Source: RGIG3077 sp045541475
GTDB taxonomy: Bacteria; Bacillota; Clostridia; Oscillospirales; Ruminococcaceae
Direction of reading: 5' to 3'
Assembly: GCA_045541475.1 (NCBI GenBank)
Contig: JAZQJI010000008.1
Location: forward strand, 1 to 64,000
Length of the DNA: 64,000 bases
Shown: positions 54,238 to 62,787 of the stretch, one piece after another
Layout of the letters: every line of letters begins with the position of its first letter
Position numbering within the stretch: the first letter of the stretch is position 1
The notes under the pieces: generated by a model
Seen by the model: only the letters and a program-made list of their open reading frames with translations
The model's database searches: none
What the model was told of the DNA's origin: nothing
Made by a program: the position numbers and the translations under genes

Positions 54238-54251
54238 GTTGGGAAACCAAC
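54238..54251 (+). other. GNRA-capped hairpin between rpsJ and rplC
   Basis: GTTGG-GAAA-CCAAC lies in the 142-base gap between rpsJ and rplC, just before the rplC ribosome site. This gap is much longer than the others in the operon, so the hairpin may have a regulatory or processing role. Confidence 0.4.
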
Positions 54252-54273
54252 CAATAACCAAAGGAGGAAAAAC

Positions 54274-54909
54274 ATGAAAAAAGCAATCATCGGTAAGAAA
54301 ATCGGTATGACACAGATTTTCGATGAAGCGGGAAAAGTAATTCCCGTAACCGTAGTTGAAGCAGGTCCCTGCGTTGTTGTTCAGAAGAAGACAACCGACC
54401 GCGACGGCTACGAAGCAGTACAGGTTGGCTACGGCGATATGAAAGCGCAGAGAGTCAACAAGCCCACAAAGGGCCATTTCGATAAGGCAAACGCAGGCTA
54501 TAAGAGAACACTTAAGGAATTTAAGTTTGATGACTGCGCTGCTTACGAAGTAGGTTCGCTTATTAAGGCAGATACCTTTGAACCCGGCGATATCGTTGAT
54601 GTTAAGGGTAAGAGCAAGGGTAAAGGTTACGCAGGCACAATCAAGCGCTGCGGCAACGCAAGACTCAGAGAAACTCACGGTACAGGCCCCACAGTTCGTA
54701 ATGCAGGTTCAATGGGCGCATGCTCATCACCTTCAAGAATCTACAAGGGCAAGATGCTCCCCGGACACATGGGTTTTGAAACAGTAACTGTTCAGAATCT
54801 TGTTGTTGTAAAGGTAGATGCAGAAAATAATCTTATCGCACTCAAGGGCGCAATTCCCGGACCTAAGGGCGGAATTGTTTCCATCACAAATGCAGTAAAA
54901 AAGGCGTAG
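54274..54909 (+). CDS. rplC: 50S ribosomal protein L3
   Basis: This 211-residue protein binds 23S rRNA near the peptidyl transferase centre. It begins KKAIIGKKIGMTQIFDEAG, and its long extended loop contains HGTGPTVRNAGSMGACSSP. AAGGAGG precedes the ATG. Confidence 0.97.
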   Translation: MKKAIIGKKIGMTQIFDEAGKVIPVTVVEAGPCVVVQKKTTDRDGYEAVQVGYGDMKAQRVNKPTKGHFDKANAGYKRTLKEFKFDDCAAYEVGSLIKADTFEPGDIVDVKGKSKGKGYAGTIKRCGNARLRETHGTGPTVRNAGSMGACSSPSRIYKGKMLPGHMGFETVTVQNLVVVKVDAENNLIALKGAIPGPKGGIVSITNAVKKA

Positions 54910-54924
54910 GAAGGAGGAAGCTAA

Positions 54925-55545
54925 ATGCAGATTTCAGTATATGATATGACAGGCAAGCAGGTTTCCGAAACCGAGCTGCGCGATGAAATTTTCGGTATTG
55001 AACCGAACGAAGCTGTTATGCACGCAATGGTAGTTAACTACCTCGCAAATCAGCGTCAGGGCACACAGTCCACATTGACAAGAACAGAAGTTCGCGGCGG
55101 TGGCAGAAAGCCTTGGAGACAGAAGGGTACAGGTAGAGCAAGACAGGGCTCCATCAGAGCTCCTCAGTGGTACCACGGTGGTGTTGCTCTCGGTCCTAAG
55201 CCCAGATCATACAACTACACACTTAACAAAAAGGTTAGAAGACTGGCAATGAAGTCAGCTCTCTCCACAAAGGCAATTGATTCCAACATCATCGTTCTTG
55301 ACAGCCTCAAGACAGACGCTTTCAAGACAAAGACAATCGTTGCAATGCTTGATGCACTCAAGATTGAAGGCAAGGCACTTCTCGTGCTTCCTGAGTCTGA
55401 TATCAAGGTAATCAAGAGCGCTGCAAACATTCCCGGAATCAAGACAACACTTGCAACAACACTTAATGTATATGACATTCTCAACTATGATAAGTTTGTT
55501 GTAACAACAGACGCTCTTGCTAAAATTGAGGAGGTGTTCGCATAA
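54925..55545 (+). CDS. rplD: 50S ribosomal protein L4
   Basis: This 206-residue protein lines the peptide exit tunnel. The tunnel loop RGGGRKPWRQKGTGRARQGS is at about 53-72. In some bacteria L4 also represses its own operon through the leader. It follows L3 by 15 bases and overlaps rplW by one base. Confidence 0.97.
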   Translation: MQISVYDMTGKQVSETELRDEIFGIEPNEAVMHAMVVNYLANQRQGTQSTLTRTEVRGGGRKPWRQKGTGRARQGSIRAPQWYHGGVALGPKPRSYNYTLNKKVRRLAMKSALSTKAIDSNIIVLDSLKTDAFKTKTIVAMLDALKIEGKALLVLPESDIKVIKSAANIPGIKTTLATTLNVYDILNYDKFVVTTDALAKIEEVFA

Positions 55546-55853
55546 TGAAAGCTGCACAGGATATCATTCTTGCTCCCGTAGTTACGGAAAAGAGCATGGA
55601 CGGCATGACAGCCAAGAAGTACACCTTTAAGGTTGCTAAGAAAGCAAACAAAATTGAAATTGCTAAGGCAGTTGAAGAATTGTTTGATGTAGAAGTTATT
55701 TGCGTTAACACAATCAATGTAAGAGGCAAATACAGAAGACTCGGCATGAACGAAGGCTTTACAGCTTCATGGAAGAAGGCTATCGTTACAATCAACGCTG
55801 AGCCCGATGGCAAGAAGAAGGACACAATCGAGTTCTTCGACGGAATGTTCTGA
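55545..55853 (+). CDS. rplW: 50S ribosomal protein L23
   Basis: This 102-residue protein sits at the tunnel exit and is a docking site for SRP and trigger factor. APVVTEKSM near the N-terminus and VNTINVRGKYRRLG are conserved. The start overlaps the rplD stop in TAATG, preceded by GAGGTG. Confidence 0.96.
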   Translation: MKAAQDIILAPVVTEKSMDGMTAKKYTFKVAKKANKIEIAKAVEELFDVEVICVNTINVRGKYRRLGMNEGFTASWKKAIVTINAEPDGKKKDTIEFFDGMF

Positions 55854-55884
55854 TTTCAAGATATTAAGTAAGGAGTGAATTTTA

Positions 55885-56718
55885 ATGGCTATTAAAACCT
55901 ACAAGCCGACAACACCCGGTCGCAGAAACATGAGTGTTACTGACTACTCAGGGCTGTCAAAGGTAAAGCCGGAAAAGAGCCTGCTTGAACCCTTGAAAAA
56001 GACTTCCGGCAGGAACAGCTACGGCAGAATCACCGTTCGTCACAAGGGCGGCGGATGCAGAAGAAAATACAGAATCATCGACTTCAAGCGCAACAAGGAC
56101 AACATGAATGCAACTGTTATGACTCTTGAATACGATCCTAACAGAAGCGCTTTCATCGCTCTCGTTTGCTACGAAGACGGCGAAAAGAGATACATCCTTG
56201 CACCTCACGGTCTTAAGGTTGGCGATGTTGTAACAAGCGGACCTAATGCTGATATTAAAATCGGTAATGCGCTTCCCCTTGAGAATATACCCGTTGGTAC
56301 ATTCATCCACAACATTGAACTTTACCCCGGCAAGGGCGCACAGCTTGTAAGAAGTGCAGGTAACATGGCACAGCTTATGGCTAAGGAAAACGGCTACGCT
56401 CTTCTCAGACTCCCTTCAACAGAGCTCAGAAAAGTTCCGATTTCCTGCAAGGCAACAGTTGGTCAGGTTTCCAACATCGACCACGAAAACGTTAAAATCG
56501 GTAAGGCAGGCCGTACTCGTCACATGGGTATCCGTCCTACAGTTCGCGGTTCCGTTATGAACCCCTGCGATCACCCGCACGGTGGTGGTGAGGGTAAATC
56601 ACCTATCGGACGTCCCGGTCCTTGCACACCTTGGGGCAAACCCGCTCTTGGTTACAAGACCAGAAAGACACACAACCGCACCGATAAATATATCGTAAAA
56701 CGCAGAAACAGCAAATAA
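55885..56718 (+). CDS. rplB: 50S ribosomal protein L2
   Basis: This 277-residue protein supports subunit joining and the peptidyl transferase centre. The N-terminus MAIKTYKPTTPGRR, GRNSYGRITVRHKGGG and the C-terminal MNPCDHPHGGGEGKSPIG are all conserved. AAGGAG precedes the ATG. Confidence 0.98.
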   Translation: MAIKTYKPTTPGRRNMSVTDYSGLSKVKPEKSLLEPLKKTSGRNSYGRITVRHKGGGCRRKYRIIDFKRNKDNMNATVMTLEYDPNRSAFIALVCYEDGEKRYILAPHGLKVGDVVTSGPNADIKIGNALPLENIPVGTFIHNIELYPGKGAQLVRSAGNMAQLMAKENGYALLRLPSTELRKVPISCKATVGQVSNIDHENVKIGKAGRTRHMGIRPTVRGSVMNPCDHPHGGGEGKSPIGRPGPCTPWGKPALGYKTRKTHNRTDKYIVKRRNSK

Positions 56719-56731
56719 GGAGGGAAGATAG

Positions 56732-57016
56732 ATGAGCAGAAGCGTCAAGAAGGGACCTTATATACAAGAGTCTCTTTACAAAAAAGTAGTTCAGATGAAC
56801 GAAGCCGGCGAGAAGAAAGTGCTCAAGACATGGAGCAGATCATCAACTATATTCCCCGATTTCGTTGGACACACATTTGCCGTACACGATGGAAGAAAGC
56901 ACGTTCCGGTTTATGTAACCGAAGATATGGTTGGACATAAGCTTGGTGAATTTGCACCTACAAGAACCTACAAGGGTCATGCAGGCTCAAAGACTTCCAA
57001 CAACGGCAAGAAGTAA
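56732..57016 (+). CDS. rpsS: 30S ribosomal protein S19
   Basis: This 94-residue protein forms a complex with S13 in the 30S head near the A-site tRNA. MSRSVKKGPYIQ at the start, TWSRSSTIFPDFVGHT and FAPTRTYKGHAG are conserved. GGAGGG precedes the ATG. Confidence 0.97.
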   Translation: MSRSVKKGPYIQESLYKKVVQMNEAGEKKVLKTWSRSSTIFPDFVGHTFAVHDGRKHVPVYVTEDMVGHKLGEFAPTRTYKGHAGSKTSNNGKK

Positions 57017-57034
57017 GCGGAAGGAGGAATTTTG

Positions 57035-57379
57035 ATGGAAGCTAAGGCATACTTGAGAAGCGCCAGAATCTCTCCGAGAAAGGTGCAGATTGTATTAGAC
57101 CTTATCAGAAACAAGCCCTGTGATGTTGCTCTCGCTATTTTGAGAAATACACCTAAGGCAGCTTGTGAAAGCTTGGAAAAGCTCTTGAAATCCGCTATGG
57201 CAAATGCTGTTAATAATCACGATATGGATAAAGACAGCCTTTATGTTGCAGAATGCTTCGTTTGCCCCGGACCTATCATGAAGAGAATTCAGCCCAGAGC
57301 ACACGGCAGAGCTTTCCGTATAAACAAGAGAACATCTCATATCACAATAATTCTGAGAGAAAAGGAAATCTTGGACTAA
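57035..57379 (+). CDS. rplV: 50S ribosomal protein L22
   Basis: This 114-residue protein has a beta-hairpin that lines the exit tunnel (conserved RIQPRAHGRAFRINKRTSHI). A TTG one codon upstream is in frame, but the ATG at 57035 follows GGAGGA at better spacing and gives the usual start MEAKAYLRSARISPRK. Confidence 0.96.
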   Translation: MEAKAYLRSARISPRKVQIVLDLIRNKPCDVALAILRNTPKAACESLEKLLKSAMANAVNNHDMDKDSLYVAECFVCPGPIMKRIQPRAHGRAFRINKRTSHITIILREKEILD

Positions 57380-57398
57380 GCCGAGAAGGAGGTAAATT

Positions 57399-58199
57399 AT
57401 GGGTCAAAAAGTTAATCCGCACGGACTTCGTGTTGGTGTAATTAAGGATTGGGATTCCCGCTGGTTTGCAAACAAATCCGACTTCGGCGATTGCTTGGTA
57501 GAGGACTACAAAGTAAGAGAGTATACAAAGAAGAAACTCTATGCAGCCGGTGTTGCAAAGATTGAAATCGAGAGAATCCAGAGCAGAGATCAGATGAGAG
57601 TCAGAATCAATATCCACTGCGCTCGTCCCGGTGTTGTAATCGGCAGAGGCGGTGCTGAAATTGAAAAGCTCAGAACTGAACTTGAAAAGATGACCGGCAA
57701 GTCGGTCGCTATCAATATTGTTGAGGTTAAGCAGCCCGACCTTTGCGCACAGCTTGTTGCTGAAAAGATCGCACTTGATCTCGAAAACAGAATTTCCTTC
57801 AGACGTGCTATGAAGCAGTCTATCGGACGTGCAATGCGTCTTGGTGCTAAGGGAATTAAGGTTAGAACAGGCGGCCGTTTGGCTGGCGCTGAAATCGCTA
57901 GAAGCGAAACTTACCATGAGGGTACAATCCCGCTGCAGACAATCCGTGCTGATATTGATTACGGTTTTGCAGAAGCTCACACAACTTACGGCCGTTTGGG
58001 CGTTAAGGTTTGGATCTACAAGGGCGAAATCCTCAAGGGTGAAGCTATGAAGAGAGTTGAAGCTGATGACAGAAACTCCAAGCGTAGAGATAACCGCGGC
58101 AACCGTGATAACAGAAACCGCAGAAACGATAACAGAGCTCCCCGTCAGAATGGCAACAGAGCTCCCAGAGAAGCAAAAAAAGAAGGAGGTAATGCGTAA
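57399..58199 (+). CDS. rpsC: 30S ribosomal protein S3
   Basis: This 266-residue protein helps form the mRNA entry site. MGQKVNPHGLRVG at the start, the KH motif PGVVIGRGGAEIEKL and GRLAGAEIARSE are conserved. After about residue 212 it has an extra, probably disordered tail rich in R, N and D (for example NRGNRDNRNRRNDNR). The tail makes it about 50 residues longer than common forms. It overlaps rplP by one base. Confidence 0.97.
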   Translation: MGQKVNPHGLRVGVIKDWDSRWFANKSDFGDCLVEDYKVREYTKKKLYAAGVAKIEIERIQSRDQMRVRINIHCARPGVVIGRGGAEIEKLRTELEKMTGKSVAINIVEVKQPDLCAQLVAEKIALDLENRISFRRAMKQSIGRAMRLGAKGIKVRTGGRLAGAEIARSETYHEGTIPLQTIRADIDYGFAEAHTTYGRLGVKVWIYKGEILKGEAMKRVEADDRNSKRRDNRGNRDNRNRRNDNRAPRQNGNRAPREAKKEGGNA

Positions 58200-58621
58200 T
58201 GCTGCTTCCAAAGAGAGTTAAATACCGCAGAGTCCACAGAGGACGCCTTAAAGGTAAAGCGCTCAGAGGCAATACGGTAACATACGGCAAATACGGTCTT
58301 CAGGCTCTTGAGCCTTCTTGGATTACATCCAACCAGATTGAAGCTGCCCGTATTGCAATGACAAGATATATCAAGCGTGGCGGTCAGGTATGGATCAAGA
58401 TTTTCCCTGACAAGCCCGTAACAGAAAAACCTGCTGAAACTCGAATGGGTTCCGGTAAAGGTTCTCCTGAATATTGGGTAGCTGTTGTAAAACCCGGCAG
58501 AGTAATGTTTGAAATTGACGGTGTTTCCGAAGAGGTTGCAAGAGAAGCTATGCGTCTTGCTTCCCACAAGCTCCCTGTAAAATGCAAGTTCTTAGTTAAA
58601 GAAGAAGGAGGAGCGCAGTAA
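58199..58621 (+). CDS. rplP: 50S ribosomal protein L16
   Basis: This 140-residue protein contacts the A-site tRNA. MLLPKRVKYRRVHRGR at the start and RMGSGKGSPEYWVAVVKPGR are conserved. The start overlaps the rpsC stop in TAATG and the stop overlaps rpmC in the same way. Confidence 0.97.
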   Translation: MLLPKRVKYRRVHRGRLKGKALRGNTVTYGKYGLQALEPSWITSNQIEAARIAMTRYIKRGGQVWIKIFPDKPVTEKPAETRMGSGKGSPEYWVAVVKPGRVMFEIDGVSEEVAREAMRLASHKLPVKCKFLVKEEGGAQ

Positions 58622-58824
58622 TGAAAAAAGTTGATTACAACAAGATGACTCAGGCAGAGCTTACAGAAAAGCTCGATGATTTCAAAAAAGAGCTCTTTGC
58701 ACTCCGCTTTCAGCATGCAATCAATCAGCTCGATAATACCGCGCGTTTAAAGGCTGTCAAGAAGGACATCGCAAGAGTCAAGACAGCGCTCAGAGCTTTG
58801 GAACTCCAGAGCGCAGAGCAGTAA
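58621..58824 (+). CDS. rpmC: 50S ribosomal protein L29
   Basis: This 67-residue two-helix protein sits beside L23 at the exit tunnel. The family core KKELFALRFQHAINQLDNTARL is visible in part (LFALRFQHA, LDNTARLKAVKKDIAR). The start is in TAATG with AAGGAGGAG before it. Confidence 0.95.
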   Translation: MKKVDYNKMTQAELTEKLDDFKKELFALRFQHAINQLDNTARLKAVKKDIARVKTALRALELQSAEQ

Positions 58825-58842
58825 TGAAGGGAGGATATGACT

Positions 58843-59097
58843 GTGGAAAGAAACTTTAGAAAAACCAGAGTCGGCAAGGTTGTCAGCGATAAGATGGATA
58901 AGACAATTGTTGTTGCCATCGTTGATAACGTTAAGCATCCGCTCTACAAAAAGATCGTAAAGCGCACAGTTAAGTTTAAGGCACATGACGAAAACAACGA
59001 GTGCAGAATAGGCGATCGCGTGGAAATTATGGAAACTCGCCCTCTTTCCAAGGATAAGAGATGGAGAGTTGTTCGCATAATTGAAAAAGCGAAATAA
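58843..59097 (+). CDS. rpsQ: 30S ribosomal protein S17
   Basis: This 84-residue protein is a primary 16S rRNA binder. KTRVGKVVSDKMDKTIVVA and CRIGDRVEIMETRPLSK are conserved. An ATG at 58837 is in frame but only two bases after GGAGG. The GTG at 58843 sits eight bases after it and is the better start (MERNFRKTR). Confidence 0.94.
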   Translation: MERNFRKTRVGKVVSDKMDKTIVVAIVDNVKHPLYKKIVKRTVKFKAHDENNECRIGDRVEIMETRPLSKDKRWRVVRIIEKAK

Positions 59098-59142
59098 TTA
59101 AATCACAATATTGATTAAATCTTTGGAAGGAGGATTTTTGCT

Positions 59143-59511
59143 GTGATACAAATGCAAACCTATCTCAAGGTCGCTGACAACACGGGAGCCAAGGAGCTTA
59201 TGTGTATCAGAGTTTTAGGCGGTACACGCAGAAGATATGCAAATATCGGTGATGTAGTCGTTGCCTCTGTTAAAAAAGCTGCACCCGGCGGCGTTGTTAA
59301 AAAGGGCGATGTTGTTAAAGCAGTAATTGTTCGTTCAGCAAGCGGTCTCAGAAGAGATGACGGAACATACATCCGTTTTGATGAGAATGCTGCAGTAATT
59401 ATAAAGGAAGATAAGAACCCCAGAGGTACACGTATTTTTGGACCTGTGGCAAGAGAACTTCGTGACAAGGAATATCTTAAGATATTGAGCCTTGCACCTG
59501 AAGTACTTTAA
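59143..59511 (+). CDS. rplN: 50S ribosomal protein L14
   Basis: This 122-residue protein lies at the subunit interface. MIQMQTYLKVADNTGAKEL at the start and DENAAVIIKEDKNPRGTRIF are conserved. The start is GTG with AAGGAGG upstream. The 45-base gap before it is AT-rich and holds nothing else. Confidence 0.97.
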   Translation: MIQMQTYLKVADNTGAKELMCIRVLGGTRRRYANIGDVVVASVKKAAPGGVVKKGDVVKAVIVRSASGLRRDDGTYIRFDENAAVIIKEDKNPRGTRIFGPVARELRDKEYLKILSLAPEVL

Positions 59512-59529
59512 TAGGAGGTGTCGTTACAC

Positions 59530-59892
59530 ATGAGCAATAAAGTACACGTTAAAACAGGCGACACCGTAGTTTTGCTTACCGGTAAGTACGATTATAAGTA
59601 CAACAAGGGCGGCGCAAGAAAGACCGGTAAGGTTCTTGAAGTAAGCCCCAAGGAAGGCAAAGTTATTGTCGAAGGATTTAACTATATTACAAAGCACGTT
59701 AAACCCAGAACAGCAGGCGAACAGGGCGGTTTGGTTAAGGCTGAATCTCCTATCTACGCTTGCAAGGTTCAGCTCGTTTGCCCTAAGTGCAACAAGCCTA
59801 CAAGAGTAGGTCACGTTTTTGAGGGCGAGGGCAAGGAAAGAAGAAAGCTCCGCGTTTGCAAGAACAAGGATTGCGGAGAAACATTTGAATAA
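59530..59892 (+). CDS. rplX: 50S ribosomal protein L24, with a zinc-finger-like C-terminus
   Basis: This 120-residue protein starts 50S assembly. The KOW region and KVIVEGFNYITKHVKP are conserved. It is longer than the usual 100-105 residues because of an insert near residue 20 (YDYKYNKGGARK) and a longer C-terminus. That part carries CPKC and CKNKDC, which could bind zinc. The GTG at 59518 overlaps the ribosome site, so ATG 59530 is chosen. Confidence 0.94.
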   Translation: MSNKVHVKTGDTVVLLTGKYDYKYNKGGARKTGKVLEVSPKEGKVIVEGFNYITKHVKPRTAGEQGGLVKAESPIYACKVQLVCPKCNKPTRVGHVFEGEGKERRKLRVCKNKDCGETFE

Positions 59893-59907
59893 GGAGAGAC
59901 TTGAGTT

Positions 59908-60447
59908 ATGGCAAGATTGAAAGATTACTATATTGAAACAGTCGCTCCTGCAATGATGAAGAAATTCAACTACAAGAGCGTAATGCAGATTCCGAAGCTT
60001 GATAAAGTCGTTATCAACGTTGGTGCCGGCGAAGCTAAGGAAAACTCAAAGGTTATTGATGCAATCATGACTGACTTGACTGCAATCACCGGTCAGAAGC
60101 CCGTTGTCTGCAAGGCTAAAAAATCCGTTGCAAACTTCAAGCTTCGTGAGGGCATGCCCATCGGTGTTAAGGTAACACTGAGAAACGAAAATATGTATGA
60201 GTTTGTTGACAAGCTGTTTAACGTTGCGTTCCCCCGTGTTCGTGACTTCCGTGGTATCAACGGTAACTCTTTCGATGGAAGAGGCAACTACTCCACAGGT
60301 ATTAAGGAACAGCTCATCTTCCCCGAAATCGATTATGATAAAATCGACAAGGTAAGAGGTATGGATATAAACTTTATTACAACAGCCACCACAGATGAAG
60401 AAGCAAAAGAGCTGCTGACACTTCTCGGCGCTCCGTTTGCAAAGTGA
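59908..60447 (+). CDS. rplE: 50S ribosomal protein L5
   Basis: This 179-residue protein binds 5S rRNA and the P-site tRNA. KVVINVGAGEAKENSK, REGMPIGVKVTLR, VRDFRGINGNSFDGRGNYS and the C-terminal TTDEEAKELLTLLGAPF are conserved. Confidence 0.97.
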   Translation: MARLKDYYIETVAPAMMKKFNYKSVMQIPKLDKVVINVGAGEAKENSKVIDAIMTDLTAITGQKPVVCKAKKSVANFKLREGMPIGVKVTLRNENMYEFVDKLFNVAFPRVRDFRGINGNSFDGRGNYSTGIKEQLIFPEIDYDKIDKVRGMDINFITTATTDEEAKELLTLLGAPFAK

Positions 60448-60464
60448 TTTGGAGGAAATTCTAA

Positions 60465-60650
60465 ATGGCTAAAACAGCAATGAAATTAAAGCAGCAGCGC
60501 ACACCTAAGTACTCAACACGTGCTTACAACCGCTGCAAAATCTGCGGAAGACCTCACGCATATCTCAGAAAGTTCGGCATCTGCCGTATCTGCTTCAGAG
60601 AGCTTGCTCACGACGGTCAGATTCCCGGAGTTAAAAAGGCAAGCTGGTAA
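60465..60650 (+). CDS. rpsZ: 30S ribosomal protein S14, zinc-binding type Z
   Basis: This 61-residue short form of S14 has CKICGRPHAYLRKFGICRIC, so all four zinc-binding cysteines are present. GGAGG precedes the ATG. It is the usual form in the spc operon of Firmicutes. Confidence 0.97.
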   Translation: MAKTAMKLKQQRTPKYSTRAYNRCKICGRPHAYLRKFGICRICFRELAHDGQIPGVKKASW

Positions 60651-60663
60651 AAATATTATAAGA

Positions 60664-60696
60664 GGCTGCGGCAAGCAAATTTAAACGCCGCAAGCC
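60664..60696 (+). other. Hairpin between rpsZ and rpsH
   Basis: GGCTGCGGC (60664-60672) pairs with GCCGCAAGCC (60687-60696), with one bulged base, in the 74-base gap. S8 controls the spc operon in Escherichia coli by binding an mRNA hairpin near this part of the operon, so a regulatory role is possible but not shown. Confidence 0.35.
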
Positions 60697-60724
60697 AAAA
60701 ATATGACGAGGAGGTCATTTTGGT

Positions 60725-61123
60725 ATGCAAATTACAGATACAATAGCTGATATCTTGACCAGAATCCGCAATGCGAGTTCTGCAAAGCACGCCACGGTTG
60801 ACGTTCCCGCCTCCAATGTGAAGAAAGCTATCACACAGATTCTTGTTGATGAAGGATATGTAAAGGGCTTTCAGGTAATTGAGGACGGAAAGCAGGGTAT
60901 TATCAGAATTACTCTGAAATACGGCGAAAACAGAACACCTGTTATCACCGGCCTGCGCAGAGTGTCAAAGCCCGGTTTGCGTATATATTCAAGCTGCGAG
61001 GATATGCCCCAGGTAAGAAAGGGCCTCGGTATCGCTCTGGTTTCCACATCTAAGGGAATCATGACTGATAAGAAGGCTAAGGAACTTCACGTTGGCGGCG
61101 AAATTCTTGCATTCATTTGGTAA
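60725..61123 (+). CDS. rpsH: 30S ribosomal protein S8
   Basis: This 132-residue protein binds the central domain of 16S rRNA. ITDTIADILTRIRNA at the start, RRVSKPGLRIYS and the C-terminal GIALVSTSKGIMTDKKAKE are conserved. GAGGAGG lies ten bases before the ATG. Confidence 0.97.
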   Translation: MQITDTIADILTRIRNASSAKHATVDVPASNVKKAITQILVDEGYVKGFQVIEDGKQGIIRITLKYGENRTPVITGLRRVSKPGLRIYSSCEDMPQVRKGLGIALVSTSKGIMTDKKAKELHVGGEILAFIW

Positions 61124-61137
61124 GGAGGAAACACATA

Positions 61138-61683
61138 ATGTCCAGAATAGGTAAATTACCCGTTAGTGTTCCTGCCGGACTTGAAGTATCTATTGAGAAC
61201 AACCTTGTAACAATCAAGGGTTCTAAGGGTACTCTTTCAAGACAGTTTGATACTGCACTCGGCATTGAATATGAAAACGGCGTAATCACAGTCACAAGAC
61301 CCTCCGATGACAAGCGTATGCGTTCTCTCCACGGTCTTACAAGAGCTTTGATTGCTAACATGGTTTACGGCATTTCAACAGGCTATTCTAAGACACTTGA
61401 AATCGAAGGCGTTGGTTACCGTGCTGCTAAGCAGGGTAAGGATCTTGTAATGAACCTTGGTTTTTCACACCAGGTTATTATGACAGAAACAGACGGTATT
61501 ACGATTGACGTTCCCACACCGAACAAAATCGTAGTAAACGGTATTGATAAGCAGGCTGTTGGTCAGTGCGCAGCTGAGATACGCGCACACCGTAAGCCTG
61601 AGCCTTACAAGGGCAAGGGTATCCGTTACGAAGGCGAGCGTATCATCCGTAAGGAAGGTAAAGCCGGTAAGGGTAAAAAATAA
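61138..61683 (+). CDS. rplF: 50S ribosomal protein L6
   Basis: This 181-residue protein lies near the factor-binding site. MSRIGKLPVSVPAG at the start and the C-terminal RKPEPYKGKGIRYEGE are conserved. The open frame reaches back seven codons into rpsH, but the ATG at 61138 follows TAAGGAGG and gives the usual N-terminus. Confidence 0.97.
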   Translation: MSRIGKLPVSVPAGLEVSIENNLVTIKGSKGTLSRQFDTALGIEYENGVITVTRPSDDKRMRSLHGLTRALIANMVYGISTGYSKTLEIEGVGYRAAKQGKDLVMNLGFSHQVIMTETDGITIDVPTPNKIVVNGIDKQAVGQCAAEIRAHRKPEPYKGKGIRYEGERIIRKEGKAGKGKK

Positions 61684-61701
61684 TAGGAGGAGTGAGCTAC
61701 A

Positions 61702-62061
61702 ATGGTTAAATCATATGACAGCAACAAGGCAAGACTCAAAAGACACAAGAGAGTTCGTGCTAAGATTTCGGGAACACCCGAATGCCCCCGTCTCAATGTA
61801 TTTCGCTCCGCAAAGCATATTTATGCGCAAATCATTGATGATGTTAACGGCGTAACTCTTTGCTCTGCATCAAGCATGTCAAAGGATTTTGACGGCAGCG
61901 GTGCTAACAAGGAAGGCGCACGCAAGGTAGGTCAGCTTATCGCTGAGGCTGCAAAGGCCAAGGGAATATCCGAAGTTGTTTTTGACCGCGGCGGTTACAT
62001 TTATCACGGTCGTGTTCAGGAACTTGCAGAGGGTGCCCGCGAAGGCGGACTCCAGTTCTAA
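61702..62061 (+). CDS. rplR: 50S ribosomal protein L18
   Basis: This 119-residue protein binds 5S rRNA. RLKRHKRVRAKISGTPECPR near the start and DRGGYIYHGRVQELAEGARE at the end are conserved. GGAGGAG precedes the ATG. Confidence 0.96.
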   Translation: MVKSYDSNKARLKRHKRVRAKISGTPECPRLNVFRSAKHIYAQIIDDVNGVTLCSASSMSKDFDGSGANKEGARKVGQLIAEAAKAKGISEVVFDRGGYIYHGRVQELAEGAREGGLQF

Positions 62062-62083
62062 TTAAAAAAAGGAGGATACAATT

Positions 62084-62593
62084 TTGGCTAATATAGATGC
62101 TTCAGCTCTGGAGCTTTCCGAAAAGGTTGTTGCAATCAACCGCGTATCCAAAACTGTTAAGGGCGGACGTATTCTCAAGTTCTCCGCACTTGTAGTTGTA
62201 GGTGACGGCAACGGAATCGTAGGCTTCGGACTCGGAAAATCCGGCGAAGTACCCGATGCAATCCGCAAGGGTATTGAGGATGCCAAGAAAAATCTTGTCA
62301 AGGTACAGCTCAGAGGTACAACAATCCCTCATGACATTATCGGCAAGTACGGTGCAGGCGAGGTTCTTATGAAGCCCGCAGCTCCCGGTACCGGTGTTAT
62401 CGCCGGCGGTCCTGTTCGTGCCGTTGTTGAAATGGCAGGTATCAAGGATATCAGAACAAAGTCTTTGCGCTCCAACAATGCTTGCAATGTTGTTAGAGCA
62501 ACTATTCAGGGCTTGAGTTCTTGTGTTTCTGCAAAGGAAGTTGCAGAAAAGAGAGGCAAGACTGTTAAGGAAATTATTGGAGGTAAGGCATAA
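62084..62593 (+). CDS. rpsE: 30S ribosomal protein S5
   Basis: This 169-residue protein affects decoding accuracy and the mRNA entry path. VVAINRVSKTVKGGRILKFS, GFGLGKSGEVPDAIRKG and the GTGVIAGGPVRAVVE loop are conserved. The start is TTG with AAAGGAGG upstream. It overlaps rpmD by one base. Confidence 0.97.
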   Translation: MANIDASALELSEKVVAINRVSKTVKGGRILKFSALVVVGDGNGIVGFGLGKSGEVPDAIRKGIEDAKKNLVKVQLRGTTIPHDIIGKYGAGEVLMKPAAPGTGVIAGGPVRAVVEMAGIKDIRTKSLRSNNACNVVRATIQGLSSCVSAKEVAEKRGKTVKEIIGGKA

Positions 62594-62769
62594 TGGCAAA
62601 ACAGATTACGCTTAAGAAAAGCCTTATCGGCAGAAAGGCTAACCAGATTTCAACAGCACAGTCACTCGGTCTTAACAAAATCGGCGATGTAACAGTTCAG
62701 CCCGATAACGCACAGACCGAAGGTAAAATTAATGTTATTTCTCACCTCGTGGAGGTTAAAGAAGTATAA
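62593..62769 (+). CDS. rpmD: 50S ribosomal protein L30
   Basis: This 58-residue protein is present only in some bacteria. It begins MAKQITLKKSLIGRKANQI, followed by LGLNKIGDVTV, and ends in ISHLVEVKEV. The ATG overlaps the rpsE stop in TAATG, and GGAGG lies just before. Its place between rpsE and rplO is the standard spc order. Confidence 0.95.
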   Translation: MAKQITLKKSLIGRKANQISTAQSLGLNKIGDVTVQPDNAQTEGKINVISHLVEVKEV

Positions 62770-62787
62770 GCAAGGAGGTGCTCTCAA

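Noticed and set aside
57342..58211. A 289-codon ORF opposite rpsC.
   Set aside because: It is an antisense frame of S3 and is serine-rich, as expected for such shadows.
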